The notes: generated from the letters alone by a model not told the origin. DNA of 36,843 nt from an uncultured Gammaproteobacteria bacterium (GCA_913051785.1 CAJXCK010000012.1:1-36843), one strand, 5' to 3'; counted from the first letter of the stretch, positions 17,894 through 26,751 are shown. A program made the numbers and translations.

Positions 17894-18568
17894 ATGAATC
17901 TAGGCTTATTTGACCTAAAGTTTTTGGTCTTCGCCTCAATACTTGGCCTCACGCTCGGTCTCAATCAAGCTGCGGCAGAGGGCGGTGACGAGTTTATTGC
18001 GGGCCAGCATTATGAAGTGTTAGAAGTTCCAGTTGGCAGTATCTCTCAAGATTTCCCTGTCGAAGTGGAAGAAGTCTTCTCTTACCTATGCATACATTGT
18101 TACAGTTTCGATCCCTCAGTCGAAGCATGGCAATCACTACAAAATGCTGGAGTTAGTTTTTCTCGAGTCCCAGCCGTTTTCAACCAGGCGTGGGCATTAA
18201 TGGCTCAGGTTTTTTACGCTGCGGAAGGTCTGGCTGTTGGGGAAGAGCTACACGAGAAATTGTTTAAGGCCGTGCACGTAGATCGTCTGAACTTTGCTGA
18301 TAAGGATGTTTTAGAAGATTTTATTGTCCGCAACACAGACCTCGATGCCGAAACCTTTCGAGGCGTGTTTGAATCGTTTTCTGTCAGCACCAAGGTGCGG
18401 CAAGCCGATGCGAAGACTCGAGCCTACCAGGTGACTGGGGTGCCCACGATGGTTGTCAACGGTAAGTATCGTATCGACGGAAAGATGGCTGGAGGCAACA
18501 AGGAAATGCTAGAAGTAGTTGATTTTTTGGTGGCGAAAGAACAAGAGCTTTTGTTGAACGAACTCTGA
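17894..18568 (+). CDS. dsbA: Thiol:disulfide interchange protein DsbA
   Basis: Periplasmic oxidase that forms disulfide bonds in exported proteins and is re-oxidised by DsbB. It has 224 residues: signal peptide (about 1-28, ending NQAAAEG), thioredoxin fold with active site Cys66-Ile-His-Cys69, helical insert, and the cis-proline loop TGVPTMVVNGKY. Most studied DsbA proteins have CPHC; Ile in place of Pro should alter redox potential, though the adjacent His is kept. It lies 32 bases after cytochrome c4, probably co-transcribed. Confidence 0.93.
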   Translation: MNLGLFDLKFLVFASILGLTLGLNQAAAEGGDEFIAGQHYEVLEVPVGSISQDFPVEVEEVFSYLCIHCYSFDPSVEAWQSLQNAGVSFSRVPAVFNQAWALMAQVFYAAEGLAVGEELHEKLFKAVHVDRLNFADKDVLEDFIVRNTDLDAETFRGVFESFSVSTKVRQADAKTRAYQVTGVPTMVVNGKYRIDGKMAGGNKEMLEVVDFLVAKEQELLLNEL

Positions 18569-18587
18569 CCAATATGCGATAGATTGA

Positions 18588-19145
18588 TCAGGCGGGAACT
18601 GGATCAAAGACTCTTTTAGTTATTTGTTTCTTAGACTTCTTATTTTTGATAGTTACCGAAATTTCAAGCCTACCATCTTTCCTCAAGGAGCCTTTTTTAG
18701 AGACCTTTCGCTCCGTGGTTTTGTATTTTTGCTCGAACTTTGATGCTTTCCAGGTGCTCGTTCTTCCTCGGTAATTTCCTCGGTTTAGGGTCTCTATCTG
18801 TTCATCCTCGCCAAGATCAAGGTAGTGGATTTGGAATGTTTCCTTCGAGCTCGAAATTTTAAGGCTTTTTGTTCGAAGCAGTTCTGGTTGCTTTGCGTTC
18901 AAGTTGGAAAAACCGCCAGATGTCTGACCACCGGAGCCGGGGAGTGGGATACCCATAACAGAAACATTCATTCTTCCCGCTGTAGGGAGGGAAATTTTTT
19001 TTTCGTCCAGTGGTGTACGAAGCTTTTCCGTTTCTTGTTCGTTTAAAACCCAATAGCCGTCTAATTTTGAAGAAATGGCCTGGCTCGAATACATGATTAG
19101 GCCAAATAGCAAGACTGAATGACTCGCGGCGGAGCAATTTTTCAA
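18588..19145 (-). CDS. Hypothetical exported basic protein
   Basis: Not recognised. The 185 residues start at TTG 19145, supported by AAGGA nine bases upstream. A signal peptide is evident (hydrophobic 9-20, then SSQAISS). The mature part begins LDGYWVLNEQETEKL, which resembles small periplasmic domains that open with a G-x-W strand. It has a Gly/Ser-rich stretch (PLPGSGGQTSGG) and a very basic C-terminus (VTIKNKKSKKQITKR). There is no lipobox Cys and no catalytic motif. It is convergent with dsbA and divergent from the next gene, so it stands alone. Confidence 0.6.
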   Translation of the reverse strand: MKNCSAASHSVLLFGLIMYSSQAISSKLDGYWVLNEQETEKLRTPLDEKKISLPTAGRMNVSVMGIPLPGSGGQTSGGFSNLNAKQPELLRTKSLKISSSKETFQIHYLDLGEDEQIETLNRGNYRGRTSTWKASKFEQKYKTTERKVSKKGSLRKDGRLEISVTIKNKKSKKQITKRVFDPVPA

Positions 19146-19234
19146 GACTTTTCCTTATTAATAGAGATGTGTTCTCTAAACTTAATTCATTTTTCACATT
19201 ATCATAGACTTGTCGCAATTAGTTTTTTTGGAAT

Positions 19235-19576
19235 ATGACGGAAATAAATCGACCAGAGTTAACACAGCATCTCGATGCCTGGATAAATGGAAAATTAAGT
19301 GCTGAAGAGCTGTGGCGCTGGGCCTTGGAGGCGAGATCAGAACGAAAGTCGGCCGATGTGGCCGTCAGGGACATAATGGATATGCTATGTTCTATTCCGG
19401 AAGACCTGCTTTTGCCGGTTGACGCAGAGGTCATGCTTGATGCTCTTAATAACCCTGAGGATGAAGCAGATTTGTCAGCGAATTTGTTGTGGAATTATGC
19501 TGACATGATTGATGTCGCAGGCAGGCGGAAGGAGTTGGCAGATGACCCATTCTACGCTCCATATTGTGGAGCCTAG
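19235..19576 (+). CDS. Hypothetical small acidic protein
   Basis: Not recognised. A 113-residue, probably helical cytosolic protein without signal or membrane segment. The start MTEINRPELTQHLDAWINGKLSAEELWRWAL resembles short helical domains; the rest is rich in Glu, Asp and Leu and ends DPFYAPYCGA. Coding is supported by the clean ATG start, the length between flanking genes, and its position 24 bases before the tesB gene, suggesting an operon. Confidence 0.6.
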   Translation: MTEINRPELTQHLDAWINGKLSAEELWRWALEARSERKSADVAVRDIMDMLCSIPEDLLLPVDAEVMLDALNNPEDEADLSANLLWNYADMIDVAGRRKELADDPFYAPYCGA

Positions 19577-19600
19577 TCGTCAAAACGACCGTATGGCCTT

Positions 19601-20410
19601 ATGAATGAGCCCCTAGAAGAGCTTATCAACTTGCTGTCTTTAGAACAGCTTGACTTGAATGTGTTCAGGGCCTTTCACCCGGAGAAGAGAAAGGGCCGAC
19701 TTTTCGGCGGGCAAATAATGGCGCAGGCACTGATGGCCGCTTCGATGACAGTCCCAAAGGATAGGTCGGCGCACTCTCTTCACGGATACTTCATGCGACC
19801 TGGAACGCCAGACACTCCCGCTCTGATAAAAGTAGAGAGAATTCGGGATGGAAAAAGCTTCACGACCCGGAGGATCGTGGTACTTCAGTTAGGTGAAGCG
19901 ATATTCAGCATGGACGCCTCTTTTCAAAAGGCAGAAGAGGGCTTTGAACATCAGCTCACCAAACCAGATCTCGAACCACCTGCGTTTGAGAAGATACCAG
20001 AGGGTCTGAAACAGTCACCTTTTATAACATGGCGGCATGAGTTTCGTCGGCTGCAGTCAGAGACTCCGCAGCCGCCGGAACAATTTGTTTGGTTCAAGTG
20101 TAACGGGGCGGTCCCAGAGGATCCTGTCCTAAATCAGTGCCTCTTGGTTTATGAGTCTGACACGGCTTTGCTCGGAACGTCTCGTTTACCGCATAGGGGC
20201 AAATTCCAACGAGAAAAGATGCAGGTAGCGAGCTTGGATCACGCCATGTGGTTTCACCGTCCGATATCTTTCAACCAATGGTTTTTATATTCCATTGACT
20301 CACCGAGCACCTCGTCGGCAAGAGGATATACTCGCGGTAGTATTTTTACGCAGACTGGGTTGCTGGTCGCATCAACAGCTCAAGAAGGCTTAATCCGTTT
20401 AGTTGGCTAA
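19601..20410 (+). CDS. tesB: Acyl-CoA thioesterase II (TesB family)
   Basis: Hydrolyses medium and long acyl-CoA to fatty acid and CoA. The 269 residues form two fused hotdog domains. The N-terminal half has GRLFGGQIMAQAL and HSLHGYFMRPG, the C-terminal half the catalytic Asp213 in LDHAMWFHRP and Gln261 in TAQEGLIR, as in E. coli TesB (286 residues, Asp204/Thr228/Gln278). RSxxTR is represented by ARGYTRGSIF. Cytosolic. Confidence 0.93.
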   Translation: MNEPLEELINLLSLEQLDLNVFRAFHPEKRKGRLFGGQIMAQALMAASMTVPKDRSAHSLHGYFMRPGTPDTPALIKVERIRDGKSFTTRRIVVLQLGEAIFSMDASFQKAEEGFEHQLTKPDLEPPAFEKIPEGLKQSPFITWRHEFRRLQSETPQPPEQFVWFKCNGAVPEDPVLNQCLLVYESDTALLGTSRLPHRGKFQREKMQVASLDHAMWFHRPISFNQWFLYSIDSPSTSSARGYTRGSIFTQTGLLVASTAQEGLIRLVG

Positions 20411-20419
20411 AGAAAATAT

Positions 20420-21466
20420 CTAAAGCTTCTCAACTAAATTTTTGAGCTGTTCGCATTGGTAAATTCGTTCGCTCGGATCACTACCAATAAAACTAACGTT
20501 AAGAGTGGTCACTCCCGATTCTTTCAGAGCATTGATGCGATCAGTAACGAATGCCTCCTCACCAATGAGAGAACTTTTAGCCAAATAGTCTTCTGGGATA
20601 GCGGCTGCAGCGGCATCTTTTTTGCCTGATAGATAAAGATCTTGTATCAGCTTGGCCTCCTCTGCATAACCGCTCTTTGAAAATATGTCGTTGTAGAAGT
20701 TTTTTGATCTCGCGCCCATACCCCCAATATAAAGGGCCGCACCAGCACGGCCTTTTTCTCTGTGGGGTTCCATTCCAGTACCAATTCCGACGGCTCCACC
20801 AGCAAAAATATCGAGAACAGCTCGATTTGGGTCGCGAAGTTTTTGACCAGTTTTTAATGATTCTCCCCAAACCGCTTCGGCTGCTTCTGGAGTGTAGAAA
20901 GCTGGAAGCCACGCGTCCGCTATTTCTGCAGTAGTTTCAACGCTTTTCGGTCCTAGAGAAGCGATAGCAATCGGTATCTCCTCCCTCACGAGGTGGTTAA
21001 TTATTTTAAGCGGTTTACCCAGGCCGGTACCCTGATCCTGCGGCAGAGGGATCGTAAAGTGATCCCCCATATGCTGGAGCTTCTCTCGGCGCCAAACCAT
21101 GCGACAAATTTCGATCACTTCCCTCGTCTTGGCAACGGGCGCAGTGTATGGAAGGCCATGAAAACCCTCTATGACTTGCGGGCCAGAAGCGCCGAGACCA
21201 AGCATAGCCCTGCCATCGGACAAATAATCTAGTCCGGCTGCTGTCATCGCTAATACGCTGGGCGTGCGGGTGTAGATGGGCAATATTCCTGAAGCAATCG
21301 TGACCGTCTCGGTTCTCGCAGCCAGGTAGCCCATGGCTGTAGGGGCGTCAAAAGAATATGCCTCGGGGACCCAAACGACATCCAAGCCAGCTTTTTCTAA
21401 CCCTACAATTTCTTCGACGGCTTCTTTGAAGCCTCCTGCGTAGCTCAAAAGCGTTGCGATTTTCAT
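20420..21466 (-). CDS. LLM-class flavin-dependent oxidoreductase
   Basis: A bacterial luciferase-like (beta/alpha)8 barrel of 348 residues that would use FMN or coenzyme F420. It contains the N-terminal LEKAGLDVVWVPEAY, the TIASGILPIYTRTP strand and the GRAMLGLGASGPQVIEG segment common to the family, with a late SLGPKSVETTAEIADAWLP motif. Several features (GLGASGPQV, F-Y-TPE) resemble the F420-associated members known from actinobacteria, but cofactor cannot be decided by eye. The substrate is unknown. It is convergent with tesB, 9 bases apart. Confidence 0.85.
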   Translation of the reverse strand: MKIATLLSYAGGFKEAVEEIVGLEKAGLDVVWVPEAYSFDAPTAMGYLAARTETVTIASGILPIYTRTPSVLAMTAAGLDYLSDGRAMLGLGASGPQVIEGFHGLPYTAPVAKTREVIEICRMVWRREKLQHMGDHFTIPLPQDQGTGLGKPLKIINHLVREEIPIAIASLGPKSVETTAEIADAWLPAFYTPEAAEAVWGESLKTGQKLRDPNRAVLDIFAGGAVGIGTGMEPHREKGRAGAALYIGGMGARSKNFYNDIFSKSGYAEEAKLIQDLYLSGKKDAAAAAIPEDYLAKSSLIGEEAFVTDRINALKESGVTTLNVSFIGSDPSERIYQCEQLKNLVEKL

Positions 21467-21558
21467 CTAGCGTCCCTAAAAAGTATTGACTTAAGCGGGT
21501 AATATAAGCGTTACGGAAAAAAGTATAAATCTCTTAAAAACCATCCTGGAGAGCATGT

Positions 21559-22956
21559 TTGAAAAAGATCTGGAGTCTCTTAATTTCACTTATGTCCGCC
21601 CTAATGGTCGCGTCGCCCACCTCTGCTAAGTCTATCGACGATTATGCAGAAGAATCTGTTCCGAGATTATCGGCATACTTGAAAATAAACACTATTAATC
21701 CCCCGGGGAACGAATCAAGGGGCGTGGATTACCTCTCGAAGATCCTGGACAGCGAGGGGATTGGTTATGAAATGGTTGAGTCTGCCCCAAATCGAGGGAA
21801 TCTTTGGGCGCGCCTGCGTTCAGTCAAGCCAACTCGGTCGCAAGAGGCTCTAGTTTTGCTCCATCACATTGATGTGGTGCCAGCGAATCGCTCGTATTGG
21901 AGTTTCGACCCTCTATCAGGTGATGTTAAGAATGGTTTTATCTATGGCCGTGGAGCCATTGATACGAAGGGCCTGGGAATTGCCCAAATGCAGGCTTTTT
22001 TGGCCTTGGCCCGATCGGGTGAGCCACTGAAAAGAGATCTGATATTGATGGCTACCGCCGACGAAGAGGCTGGTGGCTTTTATGGAGCGGGGTGGCTTAA
22101 AGATAACAGACCAGAGATTTTCAAGGATGTTGGTTATTTGCTGAATGAGGGTGGCTCGGGCCGACTTTTTGGTAGTGAAGTTGCGGTAATGGTCGAGGTC
22201 ACACAGAAGGTGCCAATGTGGTTGCGGTTAACATCAACTGGTAGACCTGGGCATGGATCTGCGCCTCAAACAGAAACCTCAGTAACTAAGTTGGTAAGAG
22301 GTTTGAAACGCATTAGCGAAACAGAATTCCCGGTCAGAGTGACTGACCCAGTCGCGACGATGTTTGAGGGGTTGGCCTCCTACCAGCAGGGTGCCGAGCA
22401 GGCTGCCTCGGCCAACATTAGAGAAGCTGTGAAAGACACGAATTTTTTACTTGAAACAAAGCTCAAGAATCCAGCTGGTCATGCCCTATTGCGCAACACT
22501 TGTTCGATTACAACTCTGGAGGGAAGCTCAAAGATAAATGTTGTCCCCGCCGAAGCTCACGCTGAATTAGACTGTCGGCTGTTACCTGATCAGGATCCAG
22601 ACAGATTTCTTGAGGAACTCGCTCTGATAATTAATGATCCTGGAATTTCTATAAAAAAAATAATGAGCTTTACACCCGCGGTCAGCAGAACTGACACAGA
22701 GCTGTTCCGAGCAATAGAAAGGGTTTCTGAACAATTCTTCTCTGCTAATGTCATTCCAACTGTAGCCGGGGGCTTTACCGACTCCCATTTTTTTCGTGAT
22801 ATGGGCATCACAAGCTATGGTTACTCGCCCTTCGCTTTCGGTCCGAATGAATTTAGGGGAGTTCATGGAAATGACGAAAGGCTGTCTGTCGAACAACTCA
22901 AACGTGGTGTCAGAGTGTACTATGAATTACTCAGAGACTTTACCGTGGCTCGCTAG
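21559..22956 (+). CDS. M20-family metallopeptidase, exported
   Basis: A dizinc hydrolase of the M20/M25/M40 peptidase family, 465 residues, with a signal peptide (1-23, ending SPTSA), so it likely acts in the periplasm. Metal and catalytic motifs: His103 and Asp105 in HIDVVP, Asp in GRGAIDTKG, Glu-Glu in TADEEAGG, and the late His in GVHG. The dimerisation region includes STGRPGHGSAP. The start is a TTG at 21559 with GGAG seven bases ahead; the ATG at 21555 is out of frame. Substrate unknown; dipeptides or N-acyl amino acids are typical. First gene of a three-gene run with 22986 and 24200. Confidence 0.9.
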   Translation: MKKIWSLLISLMSALMVASPTSAKSIDDYAEESVPRLSAYLKINTINPPGNESRGVDYLSKILDSEGIGYEMVESAPNRGNLWARLRSVKPTRSQEALVLLHHIDVVPANRSYWSFDPLSGDVKNGFIYGRGAIDTKGLGIAQMQAFLALARSGEPLKRDLILMATADEEAGGFYGAGWLKDNRPEIFKDVGYLLNEGGSGRLFGSEVAVMVEVTQKVPMWLRLTSTGRPGHGSAPQTETSVTKLVRGLKRISETEFPVRVTDPVATMFEGLASYQQGAEQAASANIREAVKDTNFLLETKLKNPAGHALLRNTCSITTLEGSSKINVVPAEAHAELDCRLLPDQDPDRFLEELALIINDPGISIKKIMSFTPAVSRTDTELFRAIERVSEQFFSANVIPTVAGGFTDSHFFRDMGITSYGYSPFAFGPNEFRGVHGNDERLSVEQLKRGVRVYYELLRDFTVAR

Positions 22957-22985
22957 ATTCGACTAAATGGTTAGGACAACGCCTT

Positions 22986-24197
22986 ATGAGTATTGAAATT
23001 AGCCCTTCTTATTTTGATTTTTCTAAACTGCACCAGCGGATGCAGTTTTATATTGATGAGGAAATATTGTCTTGTTGTGCCACCTTGATAATGCGAGGGA
23101 CAGAAGTTCTTGATTATAAAACCTATGGTTTTATGGACCTTGAATCGAAACGGCCACTATTGGACGATGCGATATACCGTATGTACTCAAACACAAAGCT
23201 GGTTACTTCTGTAGCATTGATGATGCTTTGGGAAAAAGGTGCCTTTCAGCTCGACGATCCCTTAGAAGTTTACATGCCAAATTTCAAAGATATGAAAGTG
23301 TTGCGATCCGGGGCTAAGTTGTCAGATGATGTGGTTCCGGCGAAACAGAAAATTTCAATAAGGCATTGCTTGAGCCATACCGCGGGATTTAGTTATGGCT
23401 TTATAGAGCCTAATTCGGTAATTGATAAGGCTTACGCTGCTGGCGGCTTGTCGGTTATTTCAGATGCTAGCGTCAGTCTGGAAGATTTCTGTGATCGGCT
23501 CTCAAGTTTGCCGCTCGCCTATGATCCTGGATCAAGTTGGCGGTACTCGGTTGCTACCGATGTTTGTGCCCGGCTGGTAGAGGTTTTGTCAGGAAAGGCT
23601 TTTGATGAATTCTTGAGAGAAAATATTTTCCAACCGTTAGGCATGAGAGATACGGATTTCTGGGTCCCCCAAGACAAAACTGATCGATTTATTACTCAAT
23701 ATGCACCGGTGGACATTTTCGATCCGATGAAACCAGGCCTTACGAAGCACGACGATCCGATCACGGGAGAATACAACACGAAAAGAGCTTTTCTAAGTGG
23801 TGGAGGTGGGCTTGTCTCTACTGTGTCAGATTATTTGGCATTTTTGAAAGTGTTGGTAAATGGTGGGATATGGAATGGGGTTCAACTTTTAAAACCGGAA
23901 ACCTTGAGCATGATGAGAACTAGTCAATTGGCAGATGGGGTAAAAGTGGCTTTCCCAATGTGGTCGATGCCCGGAACAGGATTTGGCTTGGGTTTTGCGA
24001 TAAAGCTAGAGACAAAAAAGGACGAGCCCGAAGCCGCCTTGGACGAATACCATTGGGGCGGCATGGCGGGCACTCATAGCTGGATGTCGCCTCGAACAGA
24101 TATTACGGGTTTTTGCCTGACTCAAAGGATGCCCGGTTTTTGGCATCCATTTAGCCATGAATTTAAGTCCATCGTTTATAAACTTGCGGAGCAATAA
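22986..24197 (+). CDS. Serine beta-lactamase-fold hydrolase (CubicO/esterase type)
   Basis: A member of the class C beta-lactamase / DD-peptidase-like esterase family, 403 residues. The catalytic SxxK is Ser68-Lys71 in MYSNTKLVTS. The Tyr motif is Tyr187 in YSVATD (YSV instead of the YxN of true beta-lactamases), and HWGGMAGTHSW replaces the KTG box. No signal peptide is seen, so it is probably a cytosolic esterase, not a resistance enzyme. It lies 29 bases after the M20 peptidase and 2 bases before the next gene. Confidence 0.88.
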   Translation: MSIEISPSYFDFSKLHQRMQFYIDEEILSCCATLIMRGTEVLDYKTYGFMDLESKRPLLDDAIYRMYSNTKLVTSVALMMLWEKGAFQLDDPLEVYMPNFKDMKVLRSGAKLSDDVVPAKQKISIRHCLSHTAGFSYGFIEPNSVIDKAYAAGGLSVISDASVSLEDFCDRLSSLPLAYDPGSSWRYSVATDVCARLVEVLSGKAFDEFLRENIFQPLGMRDTDFWVPQDKTDRFITQYAPVDIFDPMKPGLTKHDDPITGEYNTKRAFLSGGGGLVSTVSDYLAFLKVLVNGGIWNGVQLLKPETLSMMRTSQLADGVKVAFPMWSMPGTGFGLGFAIKLETKKDEPEAALDEYHWGGMAGTHSWMSPRTDITGFCLTQRMPGFWHPFSHEFKSIVYKLAEQ

Positions 24198-24199
24198 TA

Positions 24200-25204
24200 A
24201 TGACCGAGAGCGTTGACGAGCAGAGAATTGATCCAGAAACAAAGTCCGCCGGACGGAAAAAATCGAATTGGATTTTTAAGCTTATTACTTATGCCATTAC
24301 GATTGTCTGCTTCTACTTGGTATTTAACAAAACAGAGGCCACAGCGGCTCGTGAAGGACTGACCGTCTTAGAATATTTGAGCCGCTTCTTCGCCGAAGCA
24401 GATTGGACCGCTTGGTTAGCTCTAATGGGAGCATATTCCCTATTTTTTATACTGGTCGACTCGCACGCTATCTGGCGGGCGGTGCGGTGGTTCAATGTGC
24501 CCGAATTGAAGTTAAAGGAGTTGTTGCCTATTCGAGCAAGCGCCTACATTTTATCTTTGACCAACGAGCAGGTCGGGAAAGGAGCCTTATCGGCCTATCT
24601 ATGGCAGCGACACGATGTTCCTGGATGGCGAGCGCTGTCTACTATGATTATGGTTGGCATGGTAGAGATCTATCAGTTGATGCTTTTCTCGGCTATTGGC
24701 GTGTTTTTATACTTTGAGTTAGTTCAGCAGGCATCCTCATCCACGGCGTTGGATGTGATTCTTCCCAATATTTTCCTCTGCGCCGCAATCTATTTGCCGA
24801 TCCATATCGCTTTTTTTAGAGGGCTTTTTGGAAAAGATTACAAGCTGAGAAATGTCCAAATTTTCCATGCATTTCGAGAAGCTGGCCCTTCGAAGTATCT
24901 TAAGCTTCTGCTTTTTAAGGCCCCTACGCTCCTGGGTGCTGTGGCGGTTTATACGTTAGCGCTACAACTCTTTAATGTTGATGTCGGCTTTGGCCAAATG
25001 CTTGCCTTCTTGCCGGTGATTTTCCTAGCAGCCGCGTTGCCTCTTCCATTTCATTCGGGAGCGCTTTTGTTGTGGACGGTGCTATTTCCTGACTATCCTG
25101 AGGTAGGTGCTTTCAGCCTGATTATGCATACTTTTTTTGTTTTATTTAATGCGGGCGTTGGAGTCATTTTTCTCAACAAGGTGAACAAAGAGCTTGGCTG
25201 GTAA
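24200..25204 (+). CDS. Multi-spanning membrane protein, possibly LPG-synthase-TM-like
   Basis: A 334-residue integral membrane protein with a charged cytosolic N-terminus (about 1-25) and roughly eight hydrophobic segments. The stretch LTNEQVGKGALSAYLWQRHDVPG followed by WRALSTMIMVGMVEIYQL faintly recalls the flippase-like lysylphosphatidylglycerol synthase transmembrane family (PF03706), but the match is weak and no catalytic domain is attached. Function unknown. It starts 2 bases after the beta-lactamase-fold gene, so the two are almost certainly co-translated. Confidence 0.6.
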   Translation: MTESVDEQRIDPETKSAGRKKSNWIFKLITYAITIVCFYLVFNKTEATAAREGLTVLEYLSRFFAEADWTAWLALMGAYSLFFILVDSHAIWRAVRWFNVPELKLKELLPIRASAYILSLTNEQVGKGALSAYLWQRHDVPGWRALSTMIMVGMVEIYQLMLFSAIGVFLYFELVQQASSSTALDVILPNIFLCAAIYLPIHIAFFRGLFGKDYKLRNVQIFHAFREAGPSKYLKLLLFKAPTLLGAVAVYTLALQLFNVDVGFGQMLAFLPVIFLAAALPLPFHSGALLLWTVLFPDYPEVGAFSLIMHTFFVLFNAGVGVIFLNKVNKELGW

Positions 25205-25209
25205 GTTGG

Positions 25210-25767
25210 CTATTTTTTTTTGAAGCGAATCAAGCGATCCAGCATCGATAAAATGGTGGTTGCCACCAGAACCCACGCTAGTATTTTTGCTGCCGTATAA
25301 GGCCAGGACCAATCAAACAAACCAGCGCCAACGACTAGGCAGATTGGAATCGAATAGGCGATTCCATTCGCCTTCCCTAGAAAGCTAGCCTTTAATCCCC
25401 GAGACTCTTTCTTGCGGGAGTCGAGTAAATACTGTGTAAAGGCTAGTGGTATCAGTAGAGGCAGGACGGGCGTTAAATAATGTTCAGTAGAAATTACCCC
25501 AAGTGCACAGGTTACAAAAAATGCATCAGTACCGTGGTCAAATAGTCCTCCAAAAGTTGACTCAGAGCCCGCTCGCCTCGCCATTTTTCCGTCAAAAATA
25601 TCCGTAATGAGGCAAATAAAAAGCGTGACCGCACAGAATAGCCACTCTTCATTTAGAATTCCCACGCAAACGGGAATGGCAAGTAATAATCGAACTGCGG
25701 TAAGGAAATTAGCAAGGGAGATCAATTCGAGGAGCTTGGCCAAGTGGATCGTTCTGTTTGATGACAT
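25210..25767 (-). CDS. CDP-alcohol phosphatidyltransferase family protein
   Basis: An integral membrane enzyme that would transfer a phosphatidyl group from a CDP-linked donor to an alcohol. The 185 residues have about six helices and the complete family motif DxxDGxxAR-x8-GxxxDxxxD, with Asp56, Asp59, Asp77 and Asp81. Length resembles PgsA-type phosphatidylglycerophosphate synthases, but the acceptor cannot be read from sequence. The RKKESRGLKASFLGK loop is very basic. It is convergent with the membrane protein at 24200 and divergent from the next gene. Confidence 0.85.
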   Translation of the reverse strand: MSSNRTIHLAKLLELISLANFLTAVRLLLAIPVCVGILNEEWLFCAVTLFICLITDIFDGKMARRAGSESTFGGLFDHGTDAFFVTCALGVISTEHYLTPVLPLLIPLAFTQYLLDSRKKESRGLKASFLGKANGIAYSIPICLVVGAGLFDWSWPYTAAKILAWVLVATTILSMLDRLIRFKKK

Positions 25768-25813
25768 AAGAGTGTATGTTACTTGAAAGATTGATTCTTA
25801 GGAGCTTGTTGAG

Positions 25814-26740
25814 TTGGACGGAGCTAAGCGAACGAAGTGGATGATAACCGGTGCTAACGGTAATTTAGGTAAGCGTCTGCTACAAAACTTGTTGTTAACC
25901 GCTGATACGGAAGTAGTGGCCTTGGTTAGAAGCGAGCGAGCGAAGGGCCAGATTGAAGAACTGCCGCTAGAGCCTGAGCAAAGGTCGCGTATAGAGGTCG
26001 TCATCGCTGACTATACAAGCAAACAGGATCTTCAGGCCGCCTCTGAAGGCGTTAATTATTGCGTCCACTTAGTTGGGGTATTAAAGGAAACTCCAGATAG
26101 CTCATACGAAAAAGCTCATGAAGGTAGCTGTCATGCTTTGACCGAAGCGTTGCAAGGGGGAAGCGTCTCGCACATCAGCTACGTCTCGATAGTCGGCGCC
26201 CTCGAGAGCGCGACAAATCGCTGTTTAAAATCAAAATCTATCGCAGGAGATACACTATTAAATTCGACAACGAAGGCTATGGTGCTGAGAGTTCCAATGG
26301 TTCTTGGTGAGGGCGATTACGCCAGCTATGCATTGCGTCGGAACGCACTGAACTCGCTCAACCTGTTGTTTCGACCCTCGAGTATGGATCAGCCGTTGTA
26401 CGCAGGGGACGTTGTTAGAGCGATTAAAGCCGCTGCAAGCAAGGAGTTGGATGGATCCTATGACCTGGTCGGCCCAGAGCCTCTTAGCCGGAGAGATCTC
26501 ATTAAAAGGGCGGCATTGGTGTTAGGTCGGCGAACTCAGGTGATCGGATTGCCCATTGCATTGGGTTTGTTTCTGGCAGGCCTTTTGGAAAAACTTTCCT
26601 CGAACCCTCCTGTTACGAGATCAATGCTTGAAGTGCTCGATCATGATGACAATATGGATACAACTCGGACAGAAGAACTGTTGGAGATTTCGCCATTAGT
26701 GTCTGTAGATGCGATGCTTGAAAGGGTTTTGAGCCCCTAG
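25814..26740 (+). CDS. NAD(P)-binding NmrA/SDR-like protein
   Basis: An atypical short-chain-dehydrogenase-fold protein of 308 residues with the N-terminal nucleotide loop TGANGNLGKRLL (GxxGxxG) and strand pattern VVALVRSE. There is no YxxxK catalytic pair at the usual place, so it belongs with NmrA-like or complex-I NDUFA9-like proteins, which bind NAD(P) and may act as sensors or as modifiers of quinone/lipid substrates. The YDLVGPEPLSRRDLIKRAA motif in the C-terminal half is typical of that group. The start TTG 25814 has GGAG nine bases before it. An intrinsic terminator overlaps its stop. Confidence 0.8.
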   Translation: MDGAKRTKWMITGANGNLGKRLLQNLLLTADTEVVALVRSERAKGQIEELPLEPEQRSRIEVVIADYTSKQDLQAASEGVNYCVHLVGVLKETPDSSYEKAHEGSCHALTEALQGGSVSHISYVSIVGALESATNRCLKSKSIAGDTLLNSTTKAMVLRVPMVLGEGDYASYALRRNALNSLNLLFRPSSMDQPLYAGDVVRAIKAAASKELDGSYDLVGPEPLSRRDLIKRAALVLGRRTQVIGLPIALGLFLAGLLEKLSSNPPVTRSMLEVLDHDDNMDTTRTEELLEISPLVSVDAMLERVLSP

Positions 26741-26751
26741 TCGGGGCTTTA
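26731..26751 (+). terminator. Intrinsic terminator overlapping the NmrA-like stop codon
   Basis: AGCCCC (26732-26737) pairs with GGGGCT (26743-26748) around a five-base loop that contains the TAG stop, followed by a short TTAA tract. The stem is strong and the U-run weak. It would end the plus-strand transcript and separate it from the convergent esterase gene. Confidence 0.55.

Noticed and set aside
21555-21630. ATG at 21555 as start of the M20 peptidase
   Set aside because: It is out of frame with the peptidase and runs into a stop soon; TTG 21559 gives a proper signal peptide.
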